Counted from the first letter of the stretch, positions 1 to 8,330 are shown. The stretch is DNA of 64,000 nt from JBHFEI01 sp041928815 (GCF_041928815.1 NZ_JBHFEI010000016.1:1-64000); one strand, 5' to 3'. A program made the numbers and translations. Notes: generated from the letters alone by a model not told the origin.

Positions 1-348
1 AAGGCAAAAGGCAAGGCAGGCCAGATTGCCGAGACGCTGGTCCGTCTCGATCTGCTAATTCTCGATGAGCTTGGATACCTTCCGTTCAGCGCCTCAGGCG
101 GAGCGCTGCTCTTCCACCTGCTCAGCAAGCTTTACGAGCGCACCAGCGTCGTTATCACCACTAACCTCAGCTTTAGCGAATGGGCCACGGTCTTCGGCGA
201 CGCCAAGATGACGACAGCTCTCCTCGACCGCTTGACCCACCGTTGCCATATCCTGAAAACCGGTAACGACAGCTTCCGTTTCAAGGCCAGCTCGGCCGCA
301 GCGGCACAGAAAAGAGGAGAAAAGCCCAGCCCACTGACCAAAGCCTGA
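1..348 (+). CDS. istB: IS21 helper ATPase IstB, C-terminal part
   Basis: Frame 1 is open from the window edge to TGA at 346-348, giving 115 residues of an IstB/DnaC-like AAA+ ATPase. The Walker B region LLILDELGYLPF is followed by sensor-like ITTNLSFSEW and the LLDRLTHRCHIL segment typical of IstB. In IS21 elements IstB assists the IstA transposase in target selection. The N-terminus, with Walker A, lies before the window, so the gene may be complete in the genome. Confidence 0.85.
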   Translation, partial: KAKGKAGQIAETLVRLDLLILDELGYLPFSASGGALLFHLLSKLYERTSVVITTNLSFSEWATVFGDAKMTTALLDRLTHRCHILKTGNDSFRFKASSAAAAQKRGEKPSPLTKA

Positions 349-420
349 CCAGAAAACCATACTTAGAGGTGGCTCAATGCTCGGTGGAAAAACCGGCTCA
401 GTTCCGCGTGCAAACCAACA
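1..420 (+). mobile_element. IS21-family insertion sequence, right-hand part
   Basis: The end of istB and a short 3' terminal region are visible; the left part lies outside the window. After the istB stop there are two spaced copies of a GGCTCA-containing motif (near 370 and 395), as expected for the repeated transposase-binding sites at IS21 ends. Recombinase-like coding sequence takes over at about 415-425, so the element ends there. The exact end is inferred, because the other terminal repeat cannot be seen. Confidence 0.65.
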
Positions 421-754
421 CAAAATCTCGGAATTGGAGCGCAGCAAGATCGTGCTTGCCGAAAAGCTTGGCCATCAGGCCAAGCCGAAAGGGAAATTCG
501 AGGACCAGCTAGAACCGGCCCTGACATTCCTCACAAACCCTTGGAAACTCTGGAAAACCGGCAATATTGCACTGAGGCGTACGGTGCTCAAACTGGCCTT
601 CGCAGACCGCATCGAATACTGCCGGAAAAGCGGTCCTAGAACACCGAAAATTGCCATGCCGTTTAAGGCTTTAACGGGTCAAATAGACCTTAAAAATGGA
701 AATGGTGCCCAGAAGAGGACTCGAACCTCCACGCCTCTCGGCACAGGTACCTGA
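420..754 (+). pseudogene. Serine recombinase C-terminal remnant, cut by IS21 and running into tRNA-Leu
   Basis: The frame reads ALTFLTNPWKLW, then LRRTVLKLAFADRIEYCR and RTPK...LPFK-like text. This is the characteristic C-terminal tail of large serine recombinases of rhizobial integrative elements. The frame stays open from inside the IS21 end (an ATG at 377) to TGA 752-754, and its last residues are antisense to the tRNA-Leu gene. In related elements the recombinase tail also runs through the tRNA used as attachment site. The catalytic N-terminal domain is missing, displaced or lost by the IS insertion, so this is a broken gene. Confidence 0.7.
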
Positions 755-787
755 AACCTGCGCGTCTACCAATTCCGCCATCTGGGC
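703..787 (-). tRNA. tRNA-Leu (anticodon CAG)
   Basis: Read on the minus strand, the acceptor GCCCAGA (787-781) pairs with TCTGGGC. The D-arm contains AATTGGTAGAC, the anticodon arm is CAGGT-TTCAGGT-ACCTG with anticodon CAG, and a long variable arm of class II type precedes the T-arm GGTTCGAGTCC. CCA is encoded (705-703). The length of 85 nt fits tRNA-Leu. Its 3' part is overlapped antisense by the recombinase tail. Confidence 0.95.
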
Positions 788-879
788 GCGGACAGGCATG
801 TAGAAGGCCTGCGGGAAGGTGTCAACAAGGATTTTGAAGAAATGTCACATCGGGCCGGCGATTTTTGGGATGCCTTGTG

Positions 880-2349
880 TCAAACAGCTGATTTAAAACC
901 AGTTTCCGTCGTCGCGGTCAGGCTCGCCGCTTCCCAGGCTCGGATGCGCGCGAAGGCTGAGGCGAGCAGGTCGGCGGCCTCCTCCGGCGTGCCGGCCTCG
1001 ACATAGCAGCGCATCTCCGGCGCATTGCCCGAGGGGCGGAAATGCACGATGCGCCCGTCCTCGAGCCGGATGCGCAGCCCGTCCAGCGTATCGACGCCGG
1101 CGGGAACGCCGATGCCTTCCAGGAAGCCCGCGACCGCCTCGGGCCCGCGCGACAGCGCGCGCATCAGGGCGCTGCTGGTCTCGACGGGGAAATTCTCCAG
1201 CCGGTCGCTCAGCGCCACGGGCAGGCGATAGGTGCCGACGATGCGCGACAGCGGCTCGCCGACGAGGGCGCGCAGCGACAGGACCGCGAGCGCCGGCAGG
1301 ACGCTGTCGCGTGTCGGCAGCGCCCGGATCACCGCGCCGTTCACCTCGAGGTCGGAGGCCGTCAGCAGGCCGCCATTCGCCTCGAAACCGATCACCCGCC
1401 GGTGGCCGGCGCGGACCGCCTCCGTCATCGCGGCGATGACATAGGGCGAGCCGACGCGCGTGCGCGTGACGGGCAGGCCCATGCAGCGGTCGATGCCCGA
1501 ATTCGAGGTGACCGGCGTGGCGACGACGTCGGCATCGAGGAAGCGGGCGGCGACGAGGCCGAGGAGATCGCCGCGCAGCGGCTCGCCGGTCTCGTCGGCG
1601 ACGAGCGGTCGGTCGCCGTCGCCATCGGCGGAGACGATCGCGTCGAGCCCGTGCTCGGCCGCCCAGCGCTTCAGCAGCGCCACCGTTTCCGCCGAGACCG
1701 CTTCCGTGTCGACCGGGATGAAACTGTCGGAGCGGCCGAGCGCGACGGTCTCTGCGCCGTAATGCCTGAGGATCTCGACGAAGAGGTCGCGCGCCACCGT
1801 GCTGTGCTGGTAGACGCCGATTTTCAGCCCCGCCAGCGCCGCCTGCGGAAGAAGAGCGCTGTTGCGGGCCGAGAACCGGCGCATCGCCTCCGTCTCCCGG
1901 TTCTCCCCGACGAATTCGACGGGTTCCGGCACCACGCCGCGGGCGAACATGTCGGCGGCGATCGCGCTGATCGCCTGCTCGTCGTCCTTGCCGATTTCGC
2001 CCGTCGGAAGATAGAACTTGATGCCGTTGCGGTCGGCGGGAATGTGGGAGCCGGTCACCATCAGCGCCGCCGCGCCCGTCTCGAGGCCGTAGAGCGCCAG
2101 TGCCGGCGTGGGCAGGGTGCCGCAGTCCACCGGCACCAGACCGGCATCCCTCAGCGCCGCCATCGCGATTGCCGCGATCCGGGGGCTCGACGGGCGAAAA
2201 TCGCGCCCGACCAGCACCGTGTCGCCCGGCTTCACCTGGCCGGTGCCCAGTATGTAGCGGGCGAAGGCAAGCGCATAGACGGCGCTGTTGCCGCCGGCGA
2301 GGTCGACGGAGAGGCCTCTCAGGCCGCTTGTACCGAATTTCAGGCTCAC
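880..2349 (-). CDS. Phosphomannomutase / phosphoglucomutase-type enzyme (NoeK-like)
   Basis: The product is 489 residues of the alpha-D-phosphohexomutase family, which interconverts hexose 6- and 1-phosphates for polysaccharide sugar nucleotides. Visible signatures are N-terminal KFGTSGLRG, the phosphoserine loop VTGSHIPADRNG (Ser about 101), the metal loop ADGDGDRP, the sugar loop GFEANGG and the C-terminal phosphate clamp RPSGNAPEMR. I chose the GTG at 2349 because AGAGGA lies 9 nt upstream and the protein then starts directly with the conserved SLKFGTSGLRG. An ATG at 2370 would add seven residues. Sequence resembles rhizobial NoeK, but substrate (mannose or glucose) cannot be fixed from sequence. 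Confidence 0.88.
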   Translation of the reverse strand: MSLKFGTSGLRGLSVDLAGGNSAVYALAFARYILGTGQVKPGDTVLVGRDFRPSSPRIAAIAMAALRDAGLVPVDCGTLPTPALALYGLETGAAALMVTGSHIPADRNGIKFYLPTGEIGKDDEQAISAIAADMFARGVVPEPVEFVGENRETEAMRRFSARNSALLPQAALAGLKIGVYQHSTVARDLFVEILRHYGAETVALGRSDSFIPVDTEAVSAETVALLKRWAAEHGLDAIVSADGDGDRPLVADETGEPLRGDLLGLVAARFLDADVVATPVTSNSGIDRCMGLPVTRTRVGSPYVIAAMTEAVRAGHRRVIGFEANGGLLTASDLEVNGAVIRALPTRDSVLPALAVLSLRALVGEPLSRIVGTYRLPVALSDRLENFPVETSSALMRALSRGPEAVAGFLEGIGVPAGVDTLDGLRIRLEDGRIVHFRPSGNAPEMRCYVEAGTPEEAADLLASAFARIRAWEAASLTATTETGFKSAV

Positions 2350-2533
2350 CGGGCGTTCCTCTTGGCGCATGCGGCGGCCGGGATGGCCGCTCTTCTTGTT
2401 TTCACGAATAAAACAAATTGCCGCCGCGTTGTAGCGGATAGGCGCGTGTTGTGGAACACTTCCGCCTGCGGGTTCGGGAGGACGCGCTGCAGACAGCCTT
2501 TCGTCGCAAGAAACAGGATGAGGAGTGTAAGCC

Positions 2534-2905
2534 ATGATCAAACTGTATCGCCTTGCCGCCGCCGCCATGCTCGGCATCGCCACCGTGCTGACCGGCATGC
2601 CCGGGGCGCAGGCCCTGCCCGCCATGGCCCCCGTCGCCGCCGGCCAGACCGACGTCGTCACCGTCTATCATCGCGGCCACCCGCACCGCCGCCATTACCG
2701 GCCCTATCATCATCACTACCGGCCCCACTACCGGCCGCGCGTCTATGTCGCGCCGCGCATCATCTACCGCGACCCCTCTGTGCGCCGGGGCTACGGCGCC
2801 CATGTCCGCTGGTGCCTCAACCGCTACCGGTCCTACGACCCGGCGACCAACCGCTATCTCGCCTATGCGGGCGTCTACCGCGCCTGCCGTTCTCCCTACC
2901 GCTAA
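2534..2905 (+). CDS. BA14K-family exported protein
   Basis: A 123-residue protein with a Sec signal peptide (MIKLYRLAAAAMLGIATVL, then GAQA). A His/Tyr/Arg-rich middle (HRRHYRPYHHHYRPHYRP) follows, and the C-terminal HVRWCLNRYRSYDPATN ... RACRSPYR is the BA14K signature, named after a Brucella immunoreactive protein. It probably sits in the periplasm or envelope; the biochemical role of the family is not established. An SD-like GAGGAG occurs about 12 nt before the ATG. Confidence 0.85.
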   Translation: MIKLYRLAAAAMLGIATVLTGMPGAQALPAMAPVAAGQTDVVTVYHRGHPHRRHYRPYHHHYRPHYRPRVYVAPRIIYRDPSVRRGYGAHVRWCLNRYRSYDPATNRYLAYAGVYRACRSPYR

Positions 2906-2918
2906 CACCGGGCATGCC

Positions 2919-2986
2919 GCTCCGTGAGTCCGGCGCGGCACGCCGTCTTGGCCAGGGGCGCGGCACGCCGCCCGGGCTCACGGAGC
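2919..2986. repeat. Inverted repeat enclosing a 14-bp direct repeat between convergent genes
   Basis: GCTCCGTGAG (2919-2928) and CTCACGGAGC (2977-2986) are perfect inverted arms. Between them GGCGCGGCACGCCG occurs twice, at 2932-2945 and 2957-2970, exactly 25 bp apart. The structure sits between the convergent BA14K gene and the SelT-like gene and overlaps the last codons of the latter. It could act as a bidirectional terminator, although no T-tract follows. Confidence 0.5.
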
Positions 2987-3280
2987 AGCGTCGCCGGCCG
3001 GCTTGCGGTCGGCATGGCCGAGATCGCGCCCCGGTTCGATGAGGTCGCGAATGCGCTGCTTCAGTTCCTTCGGGCCGGGAAAGCCGTTGTCCCTGCGTCG
3101 TTCCCAGACGAGCACCCCATCGACGCGGATCTCGAAGAGGCCGCCCGTCGCCGGCACGAGCGACACTTCCCCGAGCGCGTCGGCAAAGGTCGAGAGCAGT
3201 TCCTGCGCCATCCAGGCGGATCGCAGCAGCCAGTTGCACTGCGTGCAGTAGACGATGGTGACGCGCGGCTTTTCCGTCAT
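2978..3280 (-). CDS. SelT/SelW/SelH-family (Rdx) thioredoxin-like protein
   Basis: The protein has 100 residues. N-terminal VTIVYCTQCNWLLRSAWMAQELL carries the CxxC redox motif (CTQC) in the position of the selenoprotein W family, with cysteine in place of selenocysteine. GLFEIRVDGVLVWERR matches the family beta-strand region. It is probably a small cytosolic redox protein of unproven function. It is convergent with the BA14K gene. Confidence 0.85.
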   Translation of the reverse strand: MTEKPRVTIVYCTQCNWLLRSAWMAQELLSTFADALGEVSLVPATGGLFEIRVDGVLVWERRRDNGFPGPKELKQRIRDLIEPGRDLGHADRKPAGDAAP

Positions 3281-3482
3281 GGCGTGGCTGTCCCGGCTGG
3301 CTGGATCGGGTGGAAGGGTGCCGGCAGGATAGGCGCCCCCGGCCGGGCCGGCAAGCCGGCGACGGCCCGCGCCGCCCTCACCGAAACGTCAGCCGCCGTG
3401 AAGGCCTTGTGCGCGTCCGGGCCTTGCCATGTCGTTGTCCTCGACGGCATCTGCTGCATTGCAACATGAAAGGATGCCGCCG

Positions 3483-3932
3483 ATGACCGACTTCACCGAC
3501 AACCGTCCCCGCCTTCTCCTGCCCGCGCTCGACCGCGTCTATGCCGGCCTCGGCGTAAGCGCGGAGACGCTGATGCGTGTCGTCGCCGGCGCGCTTTTCG
3601 CGGTGCACGGCTACGGCAAGATCCTCAATCCCTTCGGTGCCGTCGGCATGGTCGAGGGTCTCGGCTTCTATCCCGGCGTGTTCTGGTCGCCGCTGCTGGC
3701 GGCCACCGAATTCTTCGGCGGCATCCTGATCGCCATCGGCCTCTTCACCCGCCCGGCGGCATTCGCCGGCCTCATCGTGCTGCTGGTCACCGTCTATGTC
3801 CACGGCGTCGTGCGCGCGGAAGGGCTGATGGGCGCGGAGAAATCCATCCTCTGGTCGGCGATCTTCCTCTATTTCGCGGTTCGCGGATCGAACGGCCAGT
3901 CGGTCGACGCGCGGATCGGGCGGCAGTTCTGA
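3483..3932 (+). CDS. DoxX-family membrane protein
   Basis: The protein has 149 residues and four hydrophobic helices: RVVAGALFAVHGYGKI, SPLLAATEFFGGILIAIGLF, AAFAGLIVLLVTVYVHGVV and SILWSAIFLYFAV. The loop HGYGKILNPFG is typical of DoxX/DoxD-like proteins, which are linked to redox or sulfur metabolism but are poorly characterised. An in-frame ATG exists at 3474; I prefer 3483 because GAAAGGA (3468-3474) then has an 8-nt spacing. Confidence 0.8.
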   Translation: MTDFTDNRPRLLLPALDRVYAGLGVSAETLMRVVAGALFAVHGYGKILNPFGAVGMVEGLGFYPGVFWSPLLAATEFFGGILIAIGLFTRPAAFAGLIVLLVTVYVHGVVRAEGLMGAEKSILWSAIFLYFAVRGSNGQSVDARIGRQF

Positions 3933-3958
3933 GGAAGGCCCGCCCCCGGCACGCCGTC

Positions 3959-4132
3959 TCAGCGGCAGACGCGCACCTTGCGGATGACGAGGTTGCCGTA
4001 ATCATCATAGGCGCGGATTTTCTTCGTGTAACAGGTCTGCCCGTAGGCGATGCAGCCGCCGGCCTCGGCGGTCGCGGCAAAGGAGGTGGCGGCGGTCAGC
4101 GCGACGAGGGCGGAGAGCAGGATACGGCGCAT
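3959..4132 (-). CDS. Small exported hypothetical protein
   Basis: The predicted protein has 57 residues: a signal peptide (MRRILLSALVALTAATSFA, cut near ATAEA) and a mature part of about 33 residues with three cysteines (GGCIAYGQTCYTKK...VRVCR). The Cys pattern suggests a small disulfide-bonded periplasmic protein. An AGGGAGAT motif lies just before the ATG. It belongs to no family I recognise. Confidence 0.6.
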   Translation of the reverse strand: MRRILLSALVALTAATSFAATAEAGGCIAYGQTCYTKKIRAYDDYGNLVIRKVRVCR

Positions 4133-4254
4133 GGGGATCTCCCTGGAGCGGAACACGGGGGACGGCGTCCTGCCATCCGATGATCCGATCATGCCGGGAG
4201 AGGCCTGCCGGCGCTGTTCCCGCCGGAACAGGAAAGACGCCCGGGGCAGGCCTT

Positions 4255-6081
4255 TTATTCGTCGCCCATCTTCAGCGCGGCGATGAAGGCCTCCTGCGGG
4301 ATCTCCACCTTGCCGAACTGGCGCATGCGCTTCTTGCCTTCCTTCTGCTTTTCCAGGAGCTTGCGCTTGCGGGTGGCGTCGCCGCCATAGCACTTCGCCG
4401 TCACGTCCTTACGCAGCGCCCGGACGGTTTCGCGGGCGATCACCTTGCCGCCGATCGCCGCCTGGATCGGGATCTGGAACATGTGCGGCGGGATCAGGTC
4501 CTTGAGTTTCTCGCACATGGTGCGGCCGCGCCGGTCGGCGGCGGAGCGGTGGACGAGCATGGAGAGCGCGTCGACCGGCTCGCCGTTGACGAGGATCGAC
4601 AGCTTGACGAGGTCGCTCGGGCGATAGTCGGCGAGGTTGTAGTCGAAGGAGGCATAGCCCTTCGAGATCGATTTCAGCCGGTCGTAGAAGTCGAAGACGA
4701 CCTCGTTCAGCGGCAGCTCGTAGGTGAGCATGGCGCGGTTGCCGACATAGGTGAGCTCGGTCTGGATGCCGCGCCGGTCCTGGCAGAGCTTCAGGATGCC
4801 GCCGAGATAGTCGTCCGGCGTCAGGACCGTCGCCTTGATCCAGGGTTCGCGGAACTCCTCGATCTTGACCACGTCCGGCATGTCGGCCGGATTGTGCAGT
4901 TCCTTCTCGGTGCCGTCGGTCATCGTCAGCTGGTAGACGACGGAGGGGGCGGTGGCGATCAGGTCGAGGTCGAACTCGCGCGACAGCCGCTCCTGGATGA
5001 TTTCGAGATGCAGGAGGCCGAGGAAGCCGCAGCGGAAGCCGAAGCCGAGCGCGGCCGAGCTTTCCATCTCGAAGGAGAACGAGGCGTCGTTGAGGCGCAG
5101 CTTGCCCATCGCCGAGCGCAGTTCCTCGAAATCGGCGGCATCGACCGGGAAGAGGCCGCAGAAGACCACGGGCTGGGCCGGCTTGAAGCCCGGCAGCGCC
5201 TCCGCCGTCGGCTTGCGGTCGTCGGTGATCGTGTCGCCGACGCGGGTGTCGGCCACTTCCTTGATGGAGGCGGTGATGAAACCGATCTCGCCGGGGCCGA
5301 GACTGTCGACATTGACCATTTTCGGCGTCAGCACCCCGACGCGCTCGACGCCGTATTTCGCGCCCGTGCCCATCATGCGGATCGTCTGGCCCTTGGTCAG
5401 CACGCCCTCGATGATGCGCACCAGCACCATGACGCCGAGATAGGTGTCGTACCAGCTGTCGACCAGCAGCGCCTTTAAGGGCGCCGTCTCGCCGCCGGCG
5501 CTCTTCGGCGCCGGCAGGCGGTGGACGATTGCCTCCAGCACGTCGGGAATGCCGAGGCCGGTCTTGGCCGAGATCATCACCGCGTCGGAGGCGTCGATGC
5601 CGATCACCTCCTCGATCTGCGCCTTGATCCGCTCGGGCTCGGCGGCCGGAAGGTCGATCTTGTTGAGGACGGTGACGATCTCGTGGTTGTTGTCGATCGC
5701 CTGGTAGACATTCGCCAGCGTCTGCGCCTCGACGCCTTGCGAGGCGTCGACGACGAGCAGCGAGCCCTCGCAGGCCGACAGCGAGCGCGACACCTCGTAG
5801 GCGAAGTCGACATGGCCGGGCGTGTCGATCAGGTTCAGCACATAGGTGTCGCCGTCCTTCGCCTTGTAGTGCAGGCGCACGGTCTGCGCCTTGATGGTGA
5901 TGCCGCGCTCCTTCTCGATGTCCATGCTGTCGAGCACCTGCTCGGACATCTCGCGCTCGGCAAGACCGCCGGTCAGCTGGATCAGCCGGTCGGCGAGCGT
6001 GGACTTGCCATGGTCGATATGGGCGACGATGGAGAAGTTGCGGATGTGCGACAGCGGCGTGCGGGAAGAATCTGAGCTCAT
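4255..6081 (-). CDS. lepA: Elongation factor 4 (LepA), back-translocating ribosomal GTPase
   Basis: The protein has 608 residues, the family length. G1 AHIDHGKSTLADRL, G3 DTPGHVDF and G4 NKIDLP mark the translational GTPase domain, followed by EF-G-like domains and the LepA-specific C-terminal part (ending near KEGKKRMRQFGKVEIPQEAF). It acts on stalled or mistranslocated ribosomes in the cytosol. The start at MSSDSSRTPLSHIRNFSIVAHIDHGKS matches the family; an in-frame ATG at 6090 would add three residues. It is divergent from the XRE-cupin gene. Confidence 0.97.
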   Translation of the reverse strand: MSSDSSRTPLSHIRNFSIVAHIDHGKSTLADRLIQLTGGLAEREMSEQVLDSMDIEKERGITIKAQTVRLHYKAKDGDTYVLNLIDTPGHVDFAYEVSRSLSACEGSLLVVDASQGVEAQTLANVYQAIDNNHEIVTVLNKIDLPAAEPERIKAQIEEVIGIDASDAVMISAKTGLGIPDVLEAIVHRLPAPKSAGGETAPLKALLVDSWYDTYLGVMVLVRIIEGVLTKGQTIRMMGTGAKYGVERVGVLTPKMVNVDSLGPGEIGFITASIKEVADTRVGDTITDDRKPTAEALPGFKPAQPVVFCGLFPVDAADFEELRSAMGKLRLNDASFSFEMESSAALGFGFRCGFLGLLHLEIIQERLSREFDLDLIATAPSVVYQLTMTDGTEKELHNPADMPDVVKIEEFREPWIKATVLTPDDYLGGILKLCQDRRGIQTELTYVGNRAMLTYELPLNEVVFDFYDRLKSISKGYASFDYNLADYRPSDLVKLSILVNGEPVDALSMLVHRSAADRRGRTMCEKLKDLIPPHMFQIPIQAAIGGKVIARETVRALRKDVTAKCYGGDATRKRKLLEKQKEGKKRMRQFGKVEIPQEAFIAALKMGDE

Positions 6082-6176
6082 GGCCCGCATATAGCAGCGA
6101 CATGATGCGCCGCAAAGCCGGAATACCGGGCTTTTTAACGATTGCGCCGGCCGTTGAAAGCGGCTCTTCCGGACGC

Positions 6177-6211
6177 TTGACTCTCTTATAAGACCGATCA
6201 ATTCTCTTATC
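6177..6211 (+). promoter_or_regulatory. Candidate promoter/operator giving a leaderless XRE-cupin mRNA
   Basis: TTGACT (6177-6182) is followed after 17 nt by AATTCT (6200-6205), which would place transcription start at or next to the A of the ATG at 6212. No Shine-Dalgarno sequence precedes that ATG. The perfect palindrome TCTTATAAGA (6184-6193) lies between the boxes and its left half TCTTAT recurs at 6205-6210, exactly 21 bp on. This fits autoregulation by the XRE protein. The signals are visible; the function is inferred. Confidence 0.45.
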
Positions 6212-6784
6212 ATGGAAAATCGAACCGACATCGCCATCGGCGACCGCCTGCACCGCCTGCGCGTCGAGGCGGGACTGACACTCGACGGGCTGGCGGAAGG
6301 CTCGGGCGTCAGCCGCGCGATGATCTCGCGCATCGAGCGCGGCGAGGCGAGCCCGACGGCGCAATTGCTGGCGCGGCTCTGCACGGCGCTCGGCCAGTCG
6401 CTGTCGACCTTCTTCGCCGGGGAGACGCCCTCGGCGGAACGGCTGGCGCGCCGCGAGACCCAGCCCGAATGGCGCGATCCGGCCACCGGCTACCTGCGCC
6501 GCGCCGTCTCGCCGCCCGGCCTGCCGACGCCGGTCGACGTGGTCGAGGTGGAGTTTCCCGAAGGCGCCACCGTCGGTTTCCCGCCGGCGACGGCGGGCGC
6601 GCGGATGAGCCAGCATGTCTGGCTGCTGTCGGGGCGGCTCCTGATGACGGTCGGCACCGGCGCGCCGGTGGCGATGGCGCCCGGCGACTGCCTGTTCATG
6701 ACATTCGCCGAGGGCCACATCTTCCACAATCCCGGCCCCGGCCCCGCCCGCTACGCCGTCATCCTCAATCGCAACCGGAGCTGA
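6212..6784 (+). CDS. XRE-family transcriptional regulator with C-terminal cupin domain
   Basis: The protein has 190 residues. Residues about 10-65 form a Cro/CI-type helix-turn-helix (DRLHRLRVEAGLTLDGLAEG, then SRAMISRIERGEASPT). Residues about 110-187 form a cupin sensor barrel (GARMSQHVWLLSGRLLMTVG, APGDCLFMTFAEGHIFHNPG). Such proteins are small-molecule-responsive regulators of nearby amine, sugar or antibiotic genes. It is followed 10 bp later by a GNAT gene, probably co-transcribed and its likely target. Confidence 0.88.
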   Translation: MENRTDIAIGDRLHRLRVEAGLTLDGLAEGSGVSRAMISRIERGEASPTAQLLARLCTALGQSLSTFFAGETPSAERLARRETQPEWRDPATGYLRRAVSPPGLPTPVDVVEVEFPEGATVGFPPATAGARMSQHVWLLSGRLLMTVGTGAPVAMAPGDCLFMTFAEGHIFHNPGPGPARYAVILNRNRS

Positions 6785-6794
6785 GCCCCCGTCC

Positions 6795-7328
6795 ATGTCC
6801 ATCGTCACCCTTCGCGTCCTTACCGGGACGGATGTCGACGCCGCCATCCCCGCGCTCGCGGCCATCCTTTCTGACTGCGTCGAGGGCGGCGCCTCGGTCG
6901 GCTTCATGGCGCCCTTCCCGCCTGAGGACGCGATCCCCTTCTGGCAGGGGGTCGCGGCGGCGGTGAAGGCGGACGCGGCCTGCGTCATCGTCGCCGAGCG
7001 CGAGGGCGAGATCGTCGGCACGGTGCAGCTCGGTCTCGCCATGCCGCCGAACCAGCCGCATCGCGCCGACGTGAAGAAGATGCTGGTGCATCGCAAGGCC
7101 CGGCGGACGGGCGTGGCGCGGCACCTGATGATGGCGCTGGAGGTCGAGGCGGCCCGGCGCGGACGCCGCGTGCTGGTGCTCGACACCGTCACCGGCAGCG
7201 TCGCCTACGGTCTTTACATCGACCTCGGCTGGCAGCGCGTCGGCGACGTTCCGGATTTTGCCCTGATGCCGGACGGCGCGCCCTGCAGCACGACGTTCTT
7301 CTACCGCCACCTGACGCCGCCCGCCTGA
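6795..7328 (+). CDS. GNAT-family N-acetyltransferase
   Basis: A 177-residue GCN5-related acetyltransferase. Motif A is seen as VKKMLVHRKARRTGVARHLM (R/QxxGxG/A acetyl-CoA loop) after the beta-strands ACVIVAEREGEIVGTVQLGL. It ends with the usual GLYIDLGWQRVGDVPDFAL region. It transfers an acetyl group to an unknown amine acceptor. Only 10 bp separate it from the XRE-cupin gene, so the pair probably forms an autoregulated operon. Confidence 0.85.
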   Translation: MSIVTLRVLTGTDVDAAIPALAAILSDCVEGGASVGFMAPFPPEDAIPFWQGVAAAVKADAACVIVAEREGEIVGTVQLGLAMPPNQPHRADVKKMLVHRKARRTGVARHLMMALEVEAARRGRRVLVLDTVTGSVAYGLYIDLGWQRVGDVPDFALMPDGAPCSTTFFYRHLTPPA

Positions 7329-7586
7329 TCGAGAAGGGTCTGTAATATGTGACGGCGAAACAGCTCCGGGTTCCCCACGGCGAAAACAGATCCATCCCCC
7401 GCAAGGGTGCAATCGGCGCGGAATCGGCGTCCCCTCAAAGACCGGCCGCCGTGTGCCGTCCTTGCGCCAGCCTGTCCGCTGTGCGCCTCCCCAATCTTCC
7501 GTGCTTCCATTTTCCTGCCGCAATCGGCAGACTATCTCCGCGCAAGGGGCAAATCAGCGTTTGAGAGCAAGGGGACGACAGCTTCC

Positions 7587-8252
7587 ATGATGAAGAAAAT
7601 CGTGCTGGTGACGGTTGCAGCCGCCACTCTTTCGGCATGCACCACCACCGATCCCTACACGGGCGAGCAGAAGATGTCGAACACCTCCGGCGGTGCGCTG
7701 ATCGGCGCCGGCCTCGGTGCGGCCACCGGCCTGCTGATCGGCGGCAACGCCCGCGAGCGGCGCAACGGCGCCCTGATCGGCGCCGGCATCGGCGCGCTCG
7801 GCGGCGGCCTCATCGGCAACTACATGGACAGCCAGGAGGCCGAACTGCGCGCGCAGCTTCAGGGCACCGGCGTCTCCGTCACCCGCGCCGGCGACCGCAT
7901 CATCCTCAACATGCCCTCGAACATCACCTTCGGCACCGACCAGGACCAGGTGATGCCGGGCTTCTACCCGACTCTGAACTCGGTGGCGATCGTGCTGCGC
8001 AAGTTCAACAAGACGCTGATCGACGTCGACGGGCACACCGATTCGACCGGAAGTGCGGCCCACAACCAGGCGCTCTCGGAGCGCCGCGCCGCCTCCGTCG
8101 CCAACTACCTCGCCTCGCAGGGCATCGACCAGCGCCGCATGTCGGCGATCGGCTACGGTCCCGAGCGGCCTGTCGCCTCCAATTCCACCGAAGCCGGCAA
8201 GGCGCAGAACCGCCGCGTCGAGATCTCGATCGCGCCGATCCGCGAAGGCTGA
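7587..8252 (+). CDS. OmpA-family outer-membrane lipoprotein (YiaD-like)
   Basis: The protein has 221 residues. A lipoprotein signal ends in LSAC (lipidated Cys about residue 17). A glycine-zipper region (GALIGAGLGAATGLLIGG, GALIGAGIGALGGGLIGNYM) follows. The C-terminal OmpA domain shows DVDGHTDSTGS, NQALSERRAASVANYL and NRRVEI, the peptidoglycan (DAP) binding signature. It anchors the outer membrane to peptidoglycan. I chose ATG 7587 because the lipobox then lies at the correct distance. A 258-bp gap upstream holds no other gene that I can see. Confidence 0.9.
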   Translation: MMKKIVLVTVAAATLSACTTTDPYTGEQKMSNTSGGALIGAGLGAATGLLIGGNARERRNGALIGAGIGALGGGLIGNYMDSQEAELRAQLQGTGVSVTRAGDRIILNMPSNITFGTDQDQVMPGFYPTLNSVAIVLRKFNKTLIDVDGHTDSTGSAAHNQALSERRAASVANYLASQGIDQRRMSAIGYGPERPVASNSTEAGKAQNRRVEISIAPIREG

Positions 8253-8275
8253 TCGGCGGCCTGCGGCATCCTGAG

Positions 8276-8308
8276 AAAGGCCGGGCGGCGATGCCGCTCC
8301 GGCCTTTT
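8276..8308 (+). terminator. Rho-independent terminator after the OmpA-like gene
   Basis: AAAGGCCGG (8276-8284) pairs with CCGGCCTTT (8299-8307). An inner GCGGC/GCCGC stem around a GAT loop continues the hairpin, and TTTT follows. It lies 24 bp after the stop codon and also separates this gene from the convergent epmB. Confidence 0.85.
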
Positions 8309-8330
8309 CCATGCCGGTTTCAGGCCGGTT

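Noticed and set aside
1042..3042. Long plus-strand reading frame of 666 codons over the phosphomannomutase gene
   Set aside because: It is an Arg/His/Asp-rich antisense shadow of a well-conserved enzyme gene and shows no domain.
4180..5478. Long plus-strand frame opposite lepA
   Set aside because: Antisense to a highly conserved GTPase; GC-rich third-position effect only.
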